Origin: ASV31 sp965229765
Lineage (GTDB): Bacteria > Pseudomonadota > Alphaproteobacteria > Rhodobacterales > Rhodobacteraceae
Direction of reading: 5' to 3'
NCBI GenBank assembly: GCA_965229765.1
Contig: CBDDJT010000004.1
Span: 1,054,001 to 1,118,000, forward strand
DNA: 64,000 nt
The notes beneath the pieces are model-generated. The model ran no database searches, had not been told where the DNA came from, and saw only the letters and a program-made list of their open reading frames with translations. Of the stretch, positions 33,485 through 42,147 are shown one piece after another. Both the position numbers and the translations under genes were made by a program. Each line of letters starts with the position of its first letter. The first letter of the stretch is position 1.

Positions 33485-35301
33485 CAGGCGATCTTGGCAA
33501 CCAGAGCTTCGACATCGGCGCGCTGCATGCGGGCTATGCCAAGGGTCTCGATCCACGGGACGTGATGGCAGAGGCGCTGCGGCGGGTCGAGGCCGCCGGC
33601 GATCCCGGCATCTTCCTGCACCTGCGCGAGGCCGCCGCGCTGCGGGCCGAGGCAGCCGCCTTGCCGCCCTTCGATCCCGTCGCGATGCCGCTTTGGGGCG
33701 TGCCCTTCGCGATCAAGGACAACATCGACCTGGGCGGCGTGCCGACGACCGCGGCTTGTCCCGCCTATGCCTACACGCCCGCAAAGGACGCCTTTGCCGT
33801 GGCCGCCTTGCGCGCTGCGGGCGCGATCCCGCTGGGCAAGACGAACCTGGACCAGTTCGCCACCGGCCTTGTCGGCGTGCGCACGCCTTTCCCGGTGCCC
33901 TTGAACGCGATCGACCCGGCGATCGTGCCGGGCGGCTCGTCTTCGGGGTCGGCGGTGGCGGTGGCGCGCGGGATCGTGTCCTTCGCGCTGGGCACCGATA
34001 CGGCGGGGTCAGGGCGGGTGCCGGCCGCGCTGAACAACATCGTCGGATTGAAGCCGACCCTTGGCGCGTTGTCCAACACGGGCGTCGTGCCGGCTTGCCG
34101 GACGCTCGACACGATCTCCGTGTTTGCGCTGACCGTGCCGGATGCCTGGCGCGCCTTTGCCGCAGCGGCGCGCTACGACCCCACCGATGCCTTTGCCCGG
34201 CCGGTGCCTGCGCCGCCGCTGGCCGCGCCGCCGCCGGTGCTGACCATCGGCGTGCCCGACGCTGCCACGCGCGAGTTCTTCGGCGATGACGTCCAGGCGG
34301 CCAGTTTCGAACACGCCTTGGCGCGGCTGGAACAGGGCGGCGCCCGCATCGTCGAACTGGATTTCACCCCGTTCTTCGAAGTGGCCGATATGCTTTATGA
34401 CGGCGCGTGGGTGGCGGAACGCCTGACGGTCGTCGAGGACCTGATGGCCAGCAGCCCCGACGCCCTGCACCCGGTGACGCGGCAGATCATCGGGGCCGGC
34501 GCGCGCCTGTCCGCTGCCGATGCGTTCCGCGGGATCTATCGGCTTGCGGATCTGAAGCGTGCGGCGGAACCGGCGATGGCGCAGGTCGATCTGTTGTGCG
34601 TGCCGACGATCCCCACCTTCTATTCGGTGGACGATCTTGCGGCCGATCCCGTGGGCCCGAACGCGCGCCTCGGGACGTATACAAATTTCGTGAACCTGAT
34701 GGACCTATGCGGAATCGCGGTGCCCTGCGGGCCACGCGGTGATGGGCGTCCGGGCAGCATCACGCTGCTGGCGCCCGCTGGGAAGGATGCGCTGGCCGCC
34801 GCGATCGCCGGGACGGTGCATCGTGCCGCGTCACCGGCGATGGGGGGCACCGGGCACCCCTTGCCGGATGCCCGGCCCGACGCCCCGGCGCCTCTGCCCG
34901 GAGAGATAGAGATCGCCGTTGTCGGCGCGCATATGTCCGGCCTGCCGCTGAACGCGGAGTTGACCTCGCGGGGCGCCCGCTTTCTGCGCGGTGCCGCGAC
35001 TGCGCCGGAATATCGGTTTCATGCCCTTGCCGGCGGACCGCCTGCGCGGCCGGGACTTGTGCGGGCCGCGCAGGGGGCGTCCATCACGCTGGAGGTCTGG
35101 GCACTGCCCGCCGCGGCCTTTGGCGACTTCCTGGCCGGGGTTCCCGCGCCGCTTTGCATCGGAACGGTGCAACTGGCCGATGGCACGGCGGTCAAGGGGT
35201 TTCTTGTCGAAGATGCCGGGCTGGAGGGGGCGGCCGACATCACCCACCTTGGAGGCTGGCGGGCCTATCTGGCCGGACAGGGTCAGCCCGCGCCCTTGTG
35301 A
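33481..35301 (+). CDS. atzF: Allophanate hydrolase (AtzF type)
   Basis: The protein has 606 residues. The amidase-signature part (about residues 1-450) holds K79, S153 and S177, with the 74 and 24 residue spacings of AtzF, in WGVPFAIKDN, PGGSSSGSA and GTDTAGSGRVPA. A C-terminal domain of about 120 residues (from MSGLPLNAELTSRGA) is the non-signature domain of allophanate hydrolases. It hydrolyses allophanate to ammonia and carbon dioxide. Its GTG start overlaps the cupin stop. As the last gene of the operon it completes a route from biuret to three ammonia. No urea carboxylase domain is attached, so it is AtzF-like rather than urea amidolyase. Confidence 0.93.
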   Translation: MTGDLGNQSFDIGALHAGYAKGLDPRDVMAEALRRVEAAGDPGIFLHLREAAALRAEAAALPPFDPVAMPLWGVPFAIKDNIDLGGVPTTAACPAYAYTPAKDAFAVAALRAAGAIPLGKTNLDQFATGLVGVRTPFPVPLNAIDPAIVPGGSSSGSAVAVARGIVSFALGTDTAGSGRVPAALNNIVGLKPTLGALSNTGVVPACRTLDTISVFALTVPDAWRAFAAAARYDPTDAFARPVPAPPLAAPPPVLTIGVPDAATREFFGDDVQAASFEHALARLEQGGARIVELDFTPFFEVADMLYDGAWVAERLTVVEDLMASSPDALHPVTRQIIGAGARLSAADAFRGIYRLADLKRAAEPAMAQVDLLCVPTIPTFYSVDDLAADPVGPNARLGTYTNFVNLMDLCGIAVPCGPRGDGRPGSITLLAPAGKDALAAAIAGTVHRAASPAMGGTGHPLPDARPDAPAPLPGEIEIAVVGAHMSGLPLNAELTSRGARFLRGAATAPEYRFHALAGGPPARPGLVRAAQGASITLEVWALPAAAFGDFLAGVPAPLCIGTVQLADGTAVKGFLVEDAGLEGAADITHLGGWRAYLAGQGQPAPL

Positions 35302-35671
35302 ACACCCGGCGGCGATCGGCTATTGCCCGTTCATTTCTGGAACAAAGAAGTCGCATTTCCGGGCATCGTTCCGATCGATCAGAATTCGACTGGTCGATCT
35401 TGGCACCGCTCTTGCCCAACAAGCCCTGTCGCGTGTCTGCGGCCGGAAGGGGCCTGACGCTATCTGCTCTTGGCCCTGCAAGACCTTCGGTCCGTCGCAA
35501 ATGGCTCTTGAATGCAGGCCCCGCCCGGCGATCATTCCTTGCCGGGGCTGGTCATGGGCGGAAGAACGGTGTGAAATGCGCGCAGCATGAGGAGACGGGG
35601 CAGGTGGGTACAAGGCTTGGGTCAACCGCCGGCATGGCGCTCTTCCACAACGATCCGGGATACGCTGCGGT
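35302..35671. other. 370-bp gap, no gene seen
   Basis: No credible coding sequence is present on either strand. GATCGATC at 35373-35380 and GGTCGATC at 35392-35399 are a near-palindromic pair that might be an operator. The promoter of the QuiC-type gene must lie here. No ribosome site of good quality precedes its ATG at 35672, so translation initiation there may be weak. Confidence 0.5.
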
Positions 35672-37558
35672 ATGAAGACCTCGATCGCCACGGTTTCGAT
35701 CTCTGGCAACCTGCGTGAAAAACTCGATGCGATCGCCGGGGCGGGGTTCGATGGTATCGAGATCTTCGAACAGGATTTCATCGCCGACGCCGGGACCCCG
35801 CGCGACATCGGGCGGATGATCCGCGATCAAGGTCTGGAAATCACGCTGTTTCAGCCCTTTCGGGACTTCGAAGGACTGACAGGTCCACTGCGGGACCGCG
35901 CCTTCGATCGCGCCAGGCACAAGTTCGACATCATGTCAGAGTTGGGCGCGGACCGGATACTGGTGTGTTCATCGGTTCATGCCGAGGCGCTGGGCGGGAT
36001 CGACCGCGCCGCCGAGGACTTTGCAGAACTGGGAGAGATCGCGGCGGGCTACGGTATCTTCGTGGGCTACGAGGCGCTGGCATGGGGCCGCCACGTGAAT
36101 GACCATCGGGATGCGTGGGAGATCGTGCGCCGGGCGGATCATGACCACGTGGGGCTTATCCTCGACAGCTTTCATACGCTGGCGCGCGGTATCGATCCCG
36201 AAACGATCCGGCGGATTCCTGCGGACAAGATCCTGTTCGTCCAGCTTGCCGATGCACCCCGGATCGAGATGGATCTGCTTTACTGGTCCCGCCACTTTCG
36301 CAGCATGCCGGGCGAAGGAGACCTTCCGGTGACGGCCTTCATGCGTGCCGTCGCGGCAACGGGGTATGACGGACCGATCAGTCTGGAGATCTTCAATGAC
36401 CAGTTTCGCGGCGGCCGCCCCGACGGGCTGGCCCGTGATGGCTACAGATCGCTTGTCGCACTGATGGACGACGTGCGGCGTGCAGAGCCCGACATTCGCT
36501 TTTGCGTGCCGGACATCCCCGCGCGCGTGGCGGTCGAGGGTGTAGAGTTCATCGAGTTCGCAACGCGCGGCGCAGAGGCCGAGGCGCTTGGCGATCTTCT
36601 GAAGACAATGGGCTTCACGCGTCGCGGAGAGCACATATCGAAGGAGGTCACGCTTTGGCAGCAGGGTAACGCACGCGTGGTCCTGAATTGCGAAGCGACG
36701 GGTTTTGCCAATTCCGCTTTCGCGATGCACGGCACGACGGTTTGCGACATAGGCATGCGCGTCGCCAGCGCGGCTGACACCACTGCGCGTGCTCTGGCGC
36801 TTGGGGCCACGCCCTTTCAACAGCCCATTGGCCCCGGAGAAATGGACATTCCCGCCATCCGTGGCGTCGGGGGCGGGGTCATGCATTTCATCGACGGGCA
36901 AAGCGGGCTGGCAGACGTCTGGTCGCAGGAGTTTCAGGAGACCGGCGCGCAGGCCCCGGGGGGCGCAGGTCTGACGGCCGTCGACCACGTTGCCGAAACC
37001 ATGAACTACGACGAGATGCTCAGCTGGTCCTTGTTCTATACCTCTATCTTCGACATGGCGCGCGCGCCCATGGTCGACGTGATCGATCCCGACGGGCTGG
37101 TGCGAAGCCAGGCAATCCGGGCAAGAGATGGCCGGACACGGATCACCTTGAACGGCGCGGAAACGCACCGGACGCTGGCGGGCGGTTTTCTTGCCGACAG
37201 TTTCGGCGGCGCGGTTCAGCATGTGGCCTTTTCCTGCGGAGATATCTTCGAGACCGCGCGCCGGATGGCCGCAAGCGGGTTCCAGCCGCTGGAGATGCCC
37301 CAGAACTACTACCGCGATCTAGAGGCGAGATTCGCCCTCGATGCGGGCAGGCTGGCAGACATGGCAAGGTTCAACATCCTTTATGATGAGGATGCAGAGG
37401 GGGCGTTCCATCAGTTCTACAGCCGACCCTTCGTTGGCGGGATCTTCTTCGAAATCGTGCAGCGCGTGCGGGGTTATGATGGGTACGGTGCGCCGAACGC
37501 CCCGTTCAGGATAGCCGCGCAGAAGCGGCTGATGCGGCCAAAGGGTATGCCGGGTTAG
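35672..37558 (+). CDS. quiC: 3-dehydroshikimate dehydratase, QuiC type with HPPD-like domain
   Basis: This 628-residue two-domain protein has an N-terminal half (1-275) that is a sugar-isomerase-like TIM barrel. Metal ligands E134 (YEALAWG), D165 (LILDSFH) and Q191 are at the positions known for QuiC, with a fourth in LEIFND. The C-terminal half resembles 4-hydroxyphenylpyruvate dioxygenase, with two vicinal-oxygen-chelate modules. QuiC converts 3-dehydroshikimate to protocatechuate in quinate and shikimate use; the C-terminal domain's activity in such fusions is uncertain. It stands alone between the biuret and arsenic operons, without other quinate genes. Confidence 0.85.
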   Translation: MKTSIATVSISGNLREKLDAIAGAGFDGIEIFEQDFIADAGTPRDIGRMIRDQGLEITLFQPFRDFEGLTGPLRDRAFDRARHKFDIMSELGADRILVCSSVHAEALGGIDRAAEDFAELGEIAAGYGIFVGYEALAWGRHVNDHRDAWEIVRRADHDHVGLILDSFHTLARGIDPETIRRIPADKILFVQLADAPRIEMDLLYWSRHFRSMPGEGDLPVTAFMRAVAATGYDGPISLEIFNDQFRGGRPDGLARDGYRSLVALMDDVRRAEPDIRFCVPDIPARVAVEGVEFIEFATRGAEAEALGDLLKTMGFTRRGEHISKEVTLWQQGNARVVLNCEATGFANSAFAMHGTTVCDIGMRVASAADTTARALALGATPFQQPIGPGEMDIPAIRGVGGGVMHFIDGQSGLADVWSQEFQETGAQAPGGAGLTAVDHVAETMNYDEMLSWSLFYTSIFDMARAPMVDVIDPDGLVRSQAIRARDGRTRITLNGAETHRTLAGGFLADSFGGAVQHVAFSCGDIFETARRMAASGFQPLEMPQNYYRDLEARFALDAGRLADMARFNILYDEDAEGAFHQFYSRPFVGGIFFEIVQRVRGYDGYGAPNAPFRIAAQKRLMRPKGMPG

Positions 37559-37609
37559 GCCCGTGCCGTTGAAGGAAGGGTGACTGCAGGGTTGCTCGCT
37601 TTGGAATTT

Positions 37610-37629
37610 CCATTATTCATGAATTATGG
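37610..37629. promoter_or_regulatory. ArsR-type palindrome overlapping the start codon
   Basis: The 20 bases at 37610-37629 form a palindrome, CCAT-T-ATTCATGAAT-T-ATGG, broken only at one symmetric base pair. It contains the ATG start codon of the ArsR-ArsC fusion at 37626, so bound repressor would block the gene directly. Confidence 0.6.
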
Positions 37630-38471
37630 AAACACTGATTCCCACTCGTCTTGCGACCCTCGGCCACCCGGCTCGTCTTGATGTATTTCGGCTGTTGATG
37701 CGCCGCTATCCCGACCGCGTGCCGGCCGGGGAGCTTTCCGAGGCGTTGGGGATCAAGCCATCGACCCTGTCGGCCTATCTGTCGGCGCTGATGCAGACGG
37801 GGCTTGTCACGCAAGAGCGCGTGTCAACTTCGCTGCGATACACGATCGACATGACGCAGGTGCGACAGACTTTCGACTATCTGCTTCGCGACTGCTGTCG
37901 CGGCCGCACAGAACTTTGTCTGCCATTTGCGTCGCAATCCTGGGAAGGACCCGCACCCATGCCTGACCGCATCTACAATGTCCTGTTCATCTGCACCGGA
38001 AATTCGGCGCGCTCGATCTTTGCAGAGTCGATCCTGCGCAAGGAGGGCGGCGACCGTTTCAACGCCTTTTCCGCTGGAACCAAGCCAAGATCAGAGTTGA
38101 ACCCATTTGCACTGGAAGTTCTGCGTCAGAAGGGGCACGAAATTTCCGAGTTGCGCGCCAAGAACGTGGCAGAGTTCCAGGGGCCCGACGCCCCGGCGTT
38201 CGACTTTGTCTTCACCGTCTGCAACCAGGCCGCGAACGAGGAATGCCCGGCGTGGCACGGCCAGCCGATCAGTGCCCACTGGGGCATGCCCGACCCGGTA
38301 AAGGCAGAAGGCACTGATGCCGAAAGGAGCCTTGCCTTCCAGCATGCCTATGGCGCCCTGCGCAACCGGATCACGGCGTTCACCGCGCTGTCCCTTGCTT
38401 CGCTGGACCGGATCGCGCTGCAAGAGGCCGTCGACGATATCGGCCGCACCCATGCTGGTGAAAGCGCATGA
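37626..38471 (+). CDS. arsRC: ArsR-ArsC fusion: arsenic repressor joined to arsenate reductase
   Basis: The protein has 281 residues. Residues 1-98 are an ArsR-family winged helix (LGHPARLDVFRLLM, PSTLSAYLSAL) ending with cysteines C90, C91 and C98 that could bind arsenite. Residues 112-270 are a low-molecular-weight phosphatase-type arsenate reductase with the P-loop FICTGNSARS, nucleophile C123, and later DPVKAEGT. One polypeptide thus senses arsenite and reduces arsenate. No internal stop or frameshift is seen, so the fusion is real in this sequence. It is the first gene of a four-gene operon and overlaps the GAPDH gene by 4 bp. Confidence 0.92.
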   Translation: METLIPTRLATLGHPARLDVFRLLMRRYPDRVPAGELSEALGIKPSTLSAYLSALMQTGLVTQERVSTSLRYTIDMTQVRQTFDYLLRDCCRGRTELCLPFASQSWEGPAPMPDRIYNVLFICTGNSARSIFAESILRKEGGDRFNAFSAGTKPRSELNPFALEVLRQKGHEISELRAKNVAEFQGPDAPAFDFVFTVCNQAANEECPAWHGQPISAHWGMPDPVKAEGTDAERSLAFQHAYGALRNRITAFTALSLASLDRIALQEAVDDIGRTHAGESA

Positions 38472-39466
38472 CGGTCTATGCGTTGAACGGCCTTGGCCGG
38501 ATCGGCAAGCTGGCGCTGAAACCGCTTCTGCAACGGGGCGCACAGATTGCCTGGATGAACGACGCGGTGGGCGAGCCTGCGGTCCACGCCCATCTGCTGG
38601 AATTCGACACCGTTCACGGGCGATGGGACGCCGAGTTTTCGCACGACGACGCGTCGGTGACCATCGACGGCAACCGGCTGCCGTTTATCGGCACCAGCGA
38701 TCTGGGCGCGCTTCCGCTGGATGGCGTGGATGTCGTGATCGAATGCACCGGTGTCTTCAAGTCCGAGGCGCAGCTTGCCCCTTATTTCGCGGCGGGGGTC
38801 AAGAAGGTGATCGTGTCTGCCCCGGTCAAGGACGGGCCCACGGTCAATGTCGTCTACGGGGTAAACGAAGACATCTATGATCCCGCGGCCCATTCCATTG
38901 TTACCGCGGCCTCGTGCACCACGAATTGCCTGGCCCCCGTGGTAAAGGTTATCCACGAGTCCCTTGGGATCCGCCATGGGTCGATCACGACGATCCATAA
39001 TGTCACGAACACACAGACCATCGTCGATCGCCCGGCCAAGGATCTTCGCCGGGCGCGATCGGCGCTGAATTCGCTGATCCCGACGACCACCGGCAGCGCG
39101 ACGGCGATCACGTTGATCTACCCAGAACTCAAGGGTCGGCTGAACGGGCACGCCGTACGCGTGCCGCTTCTGAACGGGTCCCTGACGGACTGCGTGTTCG
39201 AGGTCGAGCGCCCCACGACCGTTGCAGAGGTCAACGGCCTGTTCAAAGCTGCCGCCGCCGGGCCGCTGGCCGGAATCCTGGGGTACGAGGAACGCCCGCT
39301 TGTCTCGGCGGACTATACCAACGACGAGCGGTCAAGCATCGTGGATGCGCCTTCGACGATGGTTGTCAACGGCACGCAGGTGAAGGTCTATGCGTGGTAC
39401 GACAACGAAATGGGCTATGCGCACAGGCTTGTCGACGTGGCCTTGATGGTGGGGGCGTCCGTTTGA
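38468..39466 (+). CDS. ArsJ-associated glyceraldehyde-3-phosphate dehydrogenase
   Basis: The protein has 332 residues with an NAD-binding LNGLGRIGKL start and the catalytic cysteine C150 in ASCTTNCLAP. Its placement between arsenate reductase and arsJ marks it as the dedicated GAPDH of arsenate resistance. This enzyme makes 1-arseno-3-phosphoglycerate from arsenate and glyceraldehyde-3-phosphate, which ArsJ then expels. It overlaps both neighbours by 4 bp. Confidence 0.92.
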   Translation: MTVYALNGLGRIGKLALKPLLQRGAQIAWMNDAVGEPAVHAHLLEFDTVHGRWDAEFSHDDASVTIDGNRLPFIGTSDLGALPLDGVDVVIECTGVFKSEAQLAPYFAAGVKKVIVSAPVKDGPTVNVVYGVNEDIYDPAAHSIVTAASCTTNCLAPVVKVIHESLGIRHGSITTIHNVTNTQTIVDRPAKDLRRARSALNSLIPTTTGSATAITLIYPELKGRLNGHAVRVPLLNGSLTDCVFEVERPTTVAEVNGLFKAAAAGPLAGILGYEERPLVSADYTNDERSSIVDAPSTMVVNGTQVKVYAWYDNEMGYAHRLVDVALMVGASV

Positions 39467-40740
39467 CCAATGCCTCGGAGCGGCCAAGGGGCCTGTCCGC
39501 CTATATCGCCGTCACGGCGGCCTACTGGGCCTTCATGCTGACTGATGGCGCCCTGCGGATGCTGGTGCTGCTGCATTTCCATACGCTTGGCTTTTCCCCG
39601 GTGCAGCTTGCCTATCTGTTCGTGCTGTACGAGATCGCCGGAATGGTCACCAACCTGTCGGCAGGCTGGCTTGCGGCCCGTTTCGGTCTGACCTCGACGC
39701 TTTATGCCGGGCTGGCGATTCAGGTGGTGGCGCTGTTGGCGTTGTCCCAGCTCGATCCGGGATGGGCGATCGGCACGTCCGTCGTCTTTGTCATGGTCGT
39801 GCAGGGCGCCAGCGGGGTCGCCAAGGACCTTGCCAAGATGTCGTCGAAATCGGCGGTCAAGCTGCTTGCCCCGGCGGGTGATGGTGTCTTGTTCCGCTGG
39901 GTGGCGATCCTCACGGGGTCCAAGAATGCGGTAAAGGGGCTTGGCTTCCTGCTGGGCGCGGCGCTGCTTGGGGCGCTGGGATTTGTCCCGGCGCTGCTGG
40001 TGATGGCGGCAGTTCTGGCGGCGATCCTCGTTGCCGTGCTGTTCGCCATGCCACCGGGACTGCCAAGGGGCCGCAAGACAGCGAAATTCTCCGAGGTGTT
40101 TTCCAAGTCCCGGAACGTCAACTGGCTGAGCGCGGCGCGCGTCTTTCTCTTCGGTGCGCGGGACGTCTGGTTCGTTGTCGGCATTCCAATCTATTTCTAT
40201 GCCGTGCTTTCAGATGGATCAGAGGCGGGGAACCGCGCGGCGTTCTTCCTGATCGGCACCTTCATGGCGCTTTGGGTCATCCTTTACGGCATTGTCCAAG
40301 CCGCTGCGCCACGCCTGGTCGGCGCATCACATCGCACCGATGAGGCCCTGAGCCGGGCCGCGCGAGGCTGGGCATGGCTTCTGTTCGCGGTGCCTGTCGT
40401 TCTCACCCTTGCGTCGCTTGCCGCACCAGAGCCGCAGCCCTGGCTTACGGCGGTTCTGGTCTTGGGGCTGCTGGTGTTTGGTGGCATCTTCGCCATCAAC
40501 TCGTCGCTTCATTCCTACCTGATTCTTGCCTACACAAAGGCAGAACGCGTGACGATGGATGTGGGCTTCTACTATATGGCGAACGCGGGGGGCCGGCTGC
40601 TGGGGACAGTGCTGTCAGGACTGACCTATCAGATGGGGGGGCTGCCGCTGATGCTGACCGCGGCTGCGACAATGGTGGCCATCGCGGCATTGGCCACGGG
40701 CAGGCTGGGCAATCAACAGCCCGGGGCGTCGGCGGGATGA
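39463..40740 (+). CDS. arsJ: Organoarsenical efflux protein ArsJ (MFS)
   Basis: The protein has 425 residues with about twelve membrane segments in major-facilitator arrangement. Segments such as LVLLHFHTLGFSPVQLAYLF, GASGVAKDLAKMSSKSAVKLLAP and TGSKNAVKGLGFLLG are typical of ArsJ, which expels 1-arseno-3-phosphoglycerate. TTG at 39463 overlaps the GAPDH stop (TTGA) and is taken as the start because the next in-frame ATG would remove part of the first membrane helix. It overlaps the acr3 start by 4 bp. Confidence 0.92.
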   Translation: MTNASERPRGLSAYIAVTAAYWAFMLTDGALRMLVLLHFHTLGFSPVQLAYLFVLYEIAGMVTNLSAGWLAARFGLTSTLYAGLAIQVVALLALSQLDPGWAIGTSVVFVMVVQGASGVAKDLAKMSSKSAVKLLAPAGDGVLFRWVAILTGSKNAVKGLGFLLGAALLGALGFVPALLVMAAVLAAILVAVLFAMPPGLPRGRKTAKFSEVFSKSRNVNWLSAARVFLFGARDVWFVVGIPIYFYAVLSDGSEAGNRAAFFLIGTFMALWVILYGIVQAAAPRLVGASHRTDEALSRAARGWAWLLFAVPVVLTLASLAAPEPQPWLTAVLVLGLLVFGGIFAINSSLHSYLILAYTKAERVTMDVGFYYMANAGGRLLGTVLSGLTYQMGGLPLMLTAAATMVAIAALATGRLGNQQPGASAG

Positions 40741-41744
40741 GCGTCTTTGAAAGATACCTGACCCTCTGGGTGGCCCTGGCCATGGTCGGGGGAATCGCGA
40801 TCGGCAGTGTCGCGCCGGGGCTTGTCGCCGCGGTGGCCGCGGCCGAGGTGGCGAGGGTCAACCTCGTGGTTGCAGTCCTGATCTGGGCGATGGTCTACCC
40901 GATGATGGTGGGCGTCGATCCCGGAGCCTTGCGGGGGGTGCTGAAACAGCCCAAGGGCCTGGCCATCACGCTTGTCGTCAACTGGCTCATCAAGCCGTTT
41001 ACCATGGCGGCGCTTGGGGTTCTGTTCTTCGAGGTTGTCTTTGCCGACCTGATTGCCCCTGCCGATGCACAGCAATACATCGCGGGCCTGATCCTGTTGG
41101 GGGCCGCGCCCTGTACAGCGATGGTTTTCGTCTGGTCGCAACTGACCCGTGGAGACGAAGGCTATACTTTGTTGCAGGTCAGCGTGAACGACGTTGTGAT
41201 GGTCTTCGCCTTCGCGCCGATCGTGGCCTTTCTGCTTGGGGTCACGGACATCGTCGTTCCATGGTCCACACTGGTCTTGTCGGTGGTCCTTTTCGTTGCG
41301 CTGCCGCTGGCCGCGGGCATATGGACCCGGCACCGTCTTGGCAGCCCCGCAAGGATCGAGGCCTTTCGGAACCGGATCAAGCCATGGTCCGTTGTCGGGT
41401 TGATCGCGACCGTCGTCATCCTGTTCGGACTACAGGGCAGCGTCATCGTCGATCGGCCGCTGGTCATCGCATTGATCGCGGTGCCGATCCTGATCCAGTC
41501 CTACGGTATTTTCGCCTTGGCCTATGCGGCTGCCTACGCGCTGCGGGTGCCGCACCGGATTGCGGCTCCTTGCGCCCTGATCGGCACCTCGAACTTCTTC
41601 GAACTTGCGGTGGCGGTGGCAATCAGCCTGTTCGGGCTGAATTCTGGTGCGGCACTGGCGACCGTCGTCGGTGTCCTTGTCGAGGTTCCGGTGATGCTGT
41701 CACTGGTGGCATTTGCAAATCGAACCCGTCCACGCTTTGGCTGA
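40737..41744 (+). CDS. acr3: Arsenite efflux permease Acr3
   Basis: The protein has 335 residues and ten membrane segments. GAAPCTAMVFVWSQL contains the cysteine essential for arsenite transport in the fourth helix. NDVVMVFAFAPIVAFLLG and APCALIGTSNFFELAVAVA are also characteristic. It pumps arsenite, the product of the upstream reductase, out of the cell. It is the last gene of the operon; the next gene, a second arsR, has its own operator 20 bases after the stop. Confidence 0.95.
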   Translation: MSVFERYLTLWVALAMVGGIAIGSVAPGLVAAVAAAEVARVNLVVAVLIWAMVYPMMVGVDPGALRGVLKQPKGLAITLVVNWLIKPFTMAALGVLFFEVVFADLIAPADAQQYIAGLILLGAAPCTAMVFVWSQLTRGDEGYTLLQVSVNDVVMVFAFAPIVAFLLGVTDIVVPWSTLVLSVVLFVALPLAAGIWTRHRLGSPARIEAFRNRIKPWSVVGLIATVVILFGLQGSVIVDRPLVIALIAVPILIQSYGIFALAYAAAYALRVPHRIAAPCALIGTSNFFELAVAVAISLFGLNSGAALATVVGVLVEVPVMLSLVAFANRTRPRFG

Positions 41745-41763
41745 GCAAGAAAAGACTCGACAT

Positions 41764-41779
41764 AACCAGATATATGGTT
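41764..41779. promoter_or_regulatory. ArsR-type operator ahead of the second arsR
   Basis: AACCA at 41764-41768 and TGGTT at 41775-41779 flank GATATA as an inverted repeat inside an AT-rich stretch, 13 bases before the arsR start codon. Position and symmetry fit autorepression. Confidence 0.55.
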
Positions 41780-41792
41780 GTATTGACGTGTC

Positions 41793-42104
41793 ATGAGCAC
41801 CTTGAGTCCCACAGCGCGCGCGCTTGCTGCCCTCGGCCACGATGCCCGGCTGTCGATCTTTCGGCTGTTGGTTCGGGCCGGTGACGACGGGCTTCGTGTT
41901 GGTGAAATCGGCGGTCACATCGGGTTGGCGCCGTCGACACTGGCACACCACCTTTCGACGCTGGTCGATGCGGGCCTTGTGATCCAGGAGAAGCAGGGGC
42001 GCGAAGTCTACAACCGTGTCGACTTTCCCGCGATGCACGGTGTGCTGGAATTCCTGACTTCGGAATGCTGCGCAGGTGTTGCTTTGCCCGGGAACGCCGC
42101 ATGA
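41793..42104 (+). CDS. arsR: ArsR-family repressor
   Basis: The protein has 103 residues and is a single winged-helix domain (LGHDARLSIFRLLV, PSTLAHHLSTL) ending in ECCAG. A CC pair near the C-terminus is a plausible metalloid site, as it is in the fusion protein encoded upstream. It precedes an ArsP-like permease by 43 bases and probably represses it in the absence of organic arsenicals or arsenite. The operator lies directly ahead of it. Confidence 0.9.
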   Translation: MSTLSPTARALAALGHDARLSIFRLLVRAGDDGLRVGEIGGHIGLAPSTLAHHLSTLVDAGLVIQEKQGREVYNRVDFPAMHGVLEFLTSECCAGVALPGNAA

Positions 42105-42147
42105 ACATACATGCCAACATACACCCTTCTCTGCCGGAGACTTGGAA

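Noticed and set aside
35302..35671. A remnant gene between atzF and quiC
   Set aside because: Open frames here have no recognisable motif, no ribosome site and unusual composition for coding DNA.
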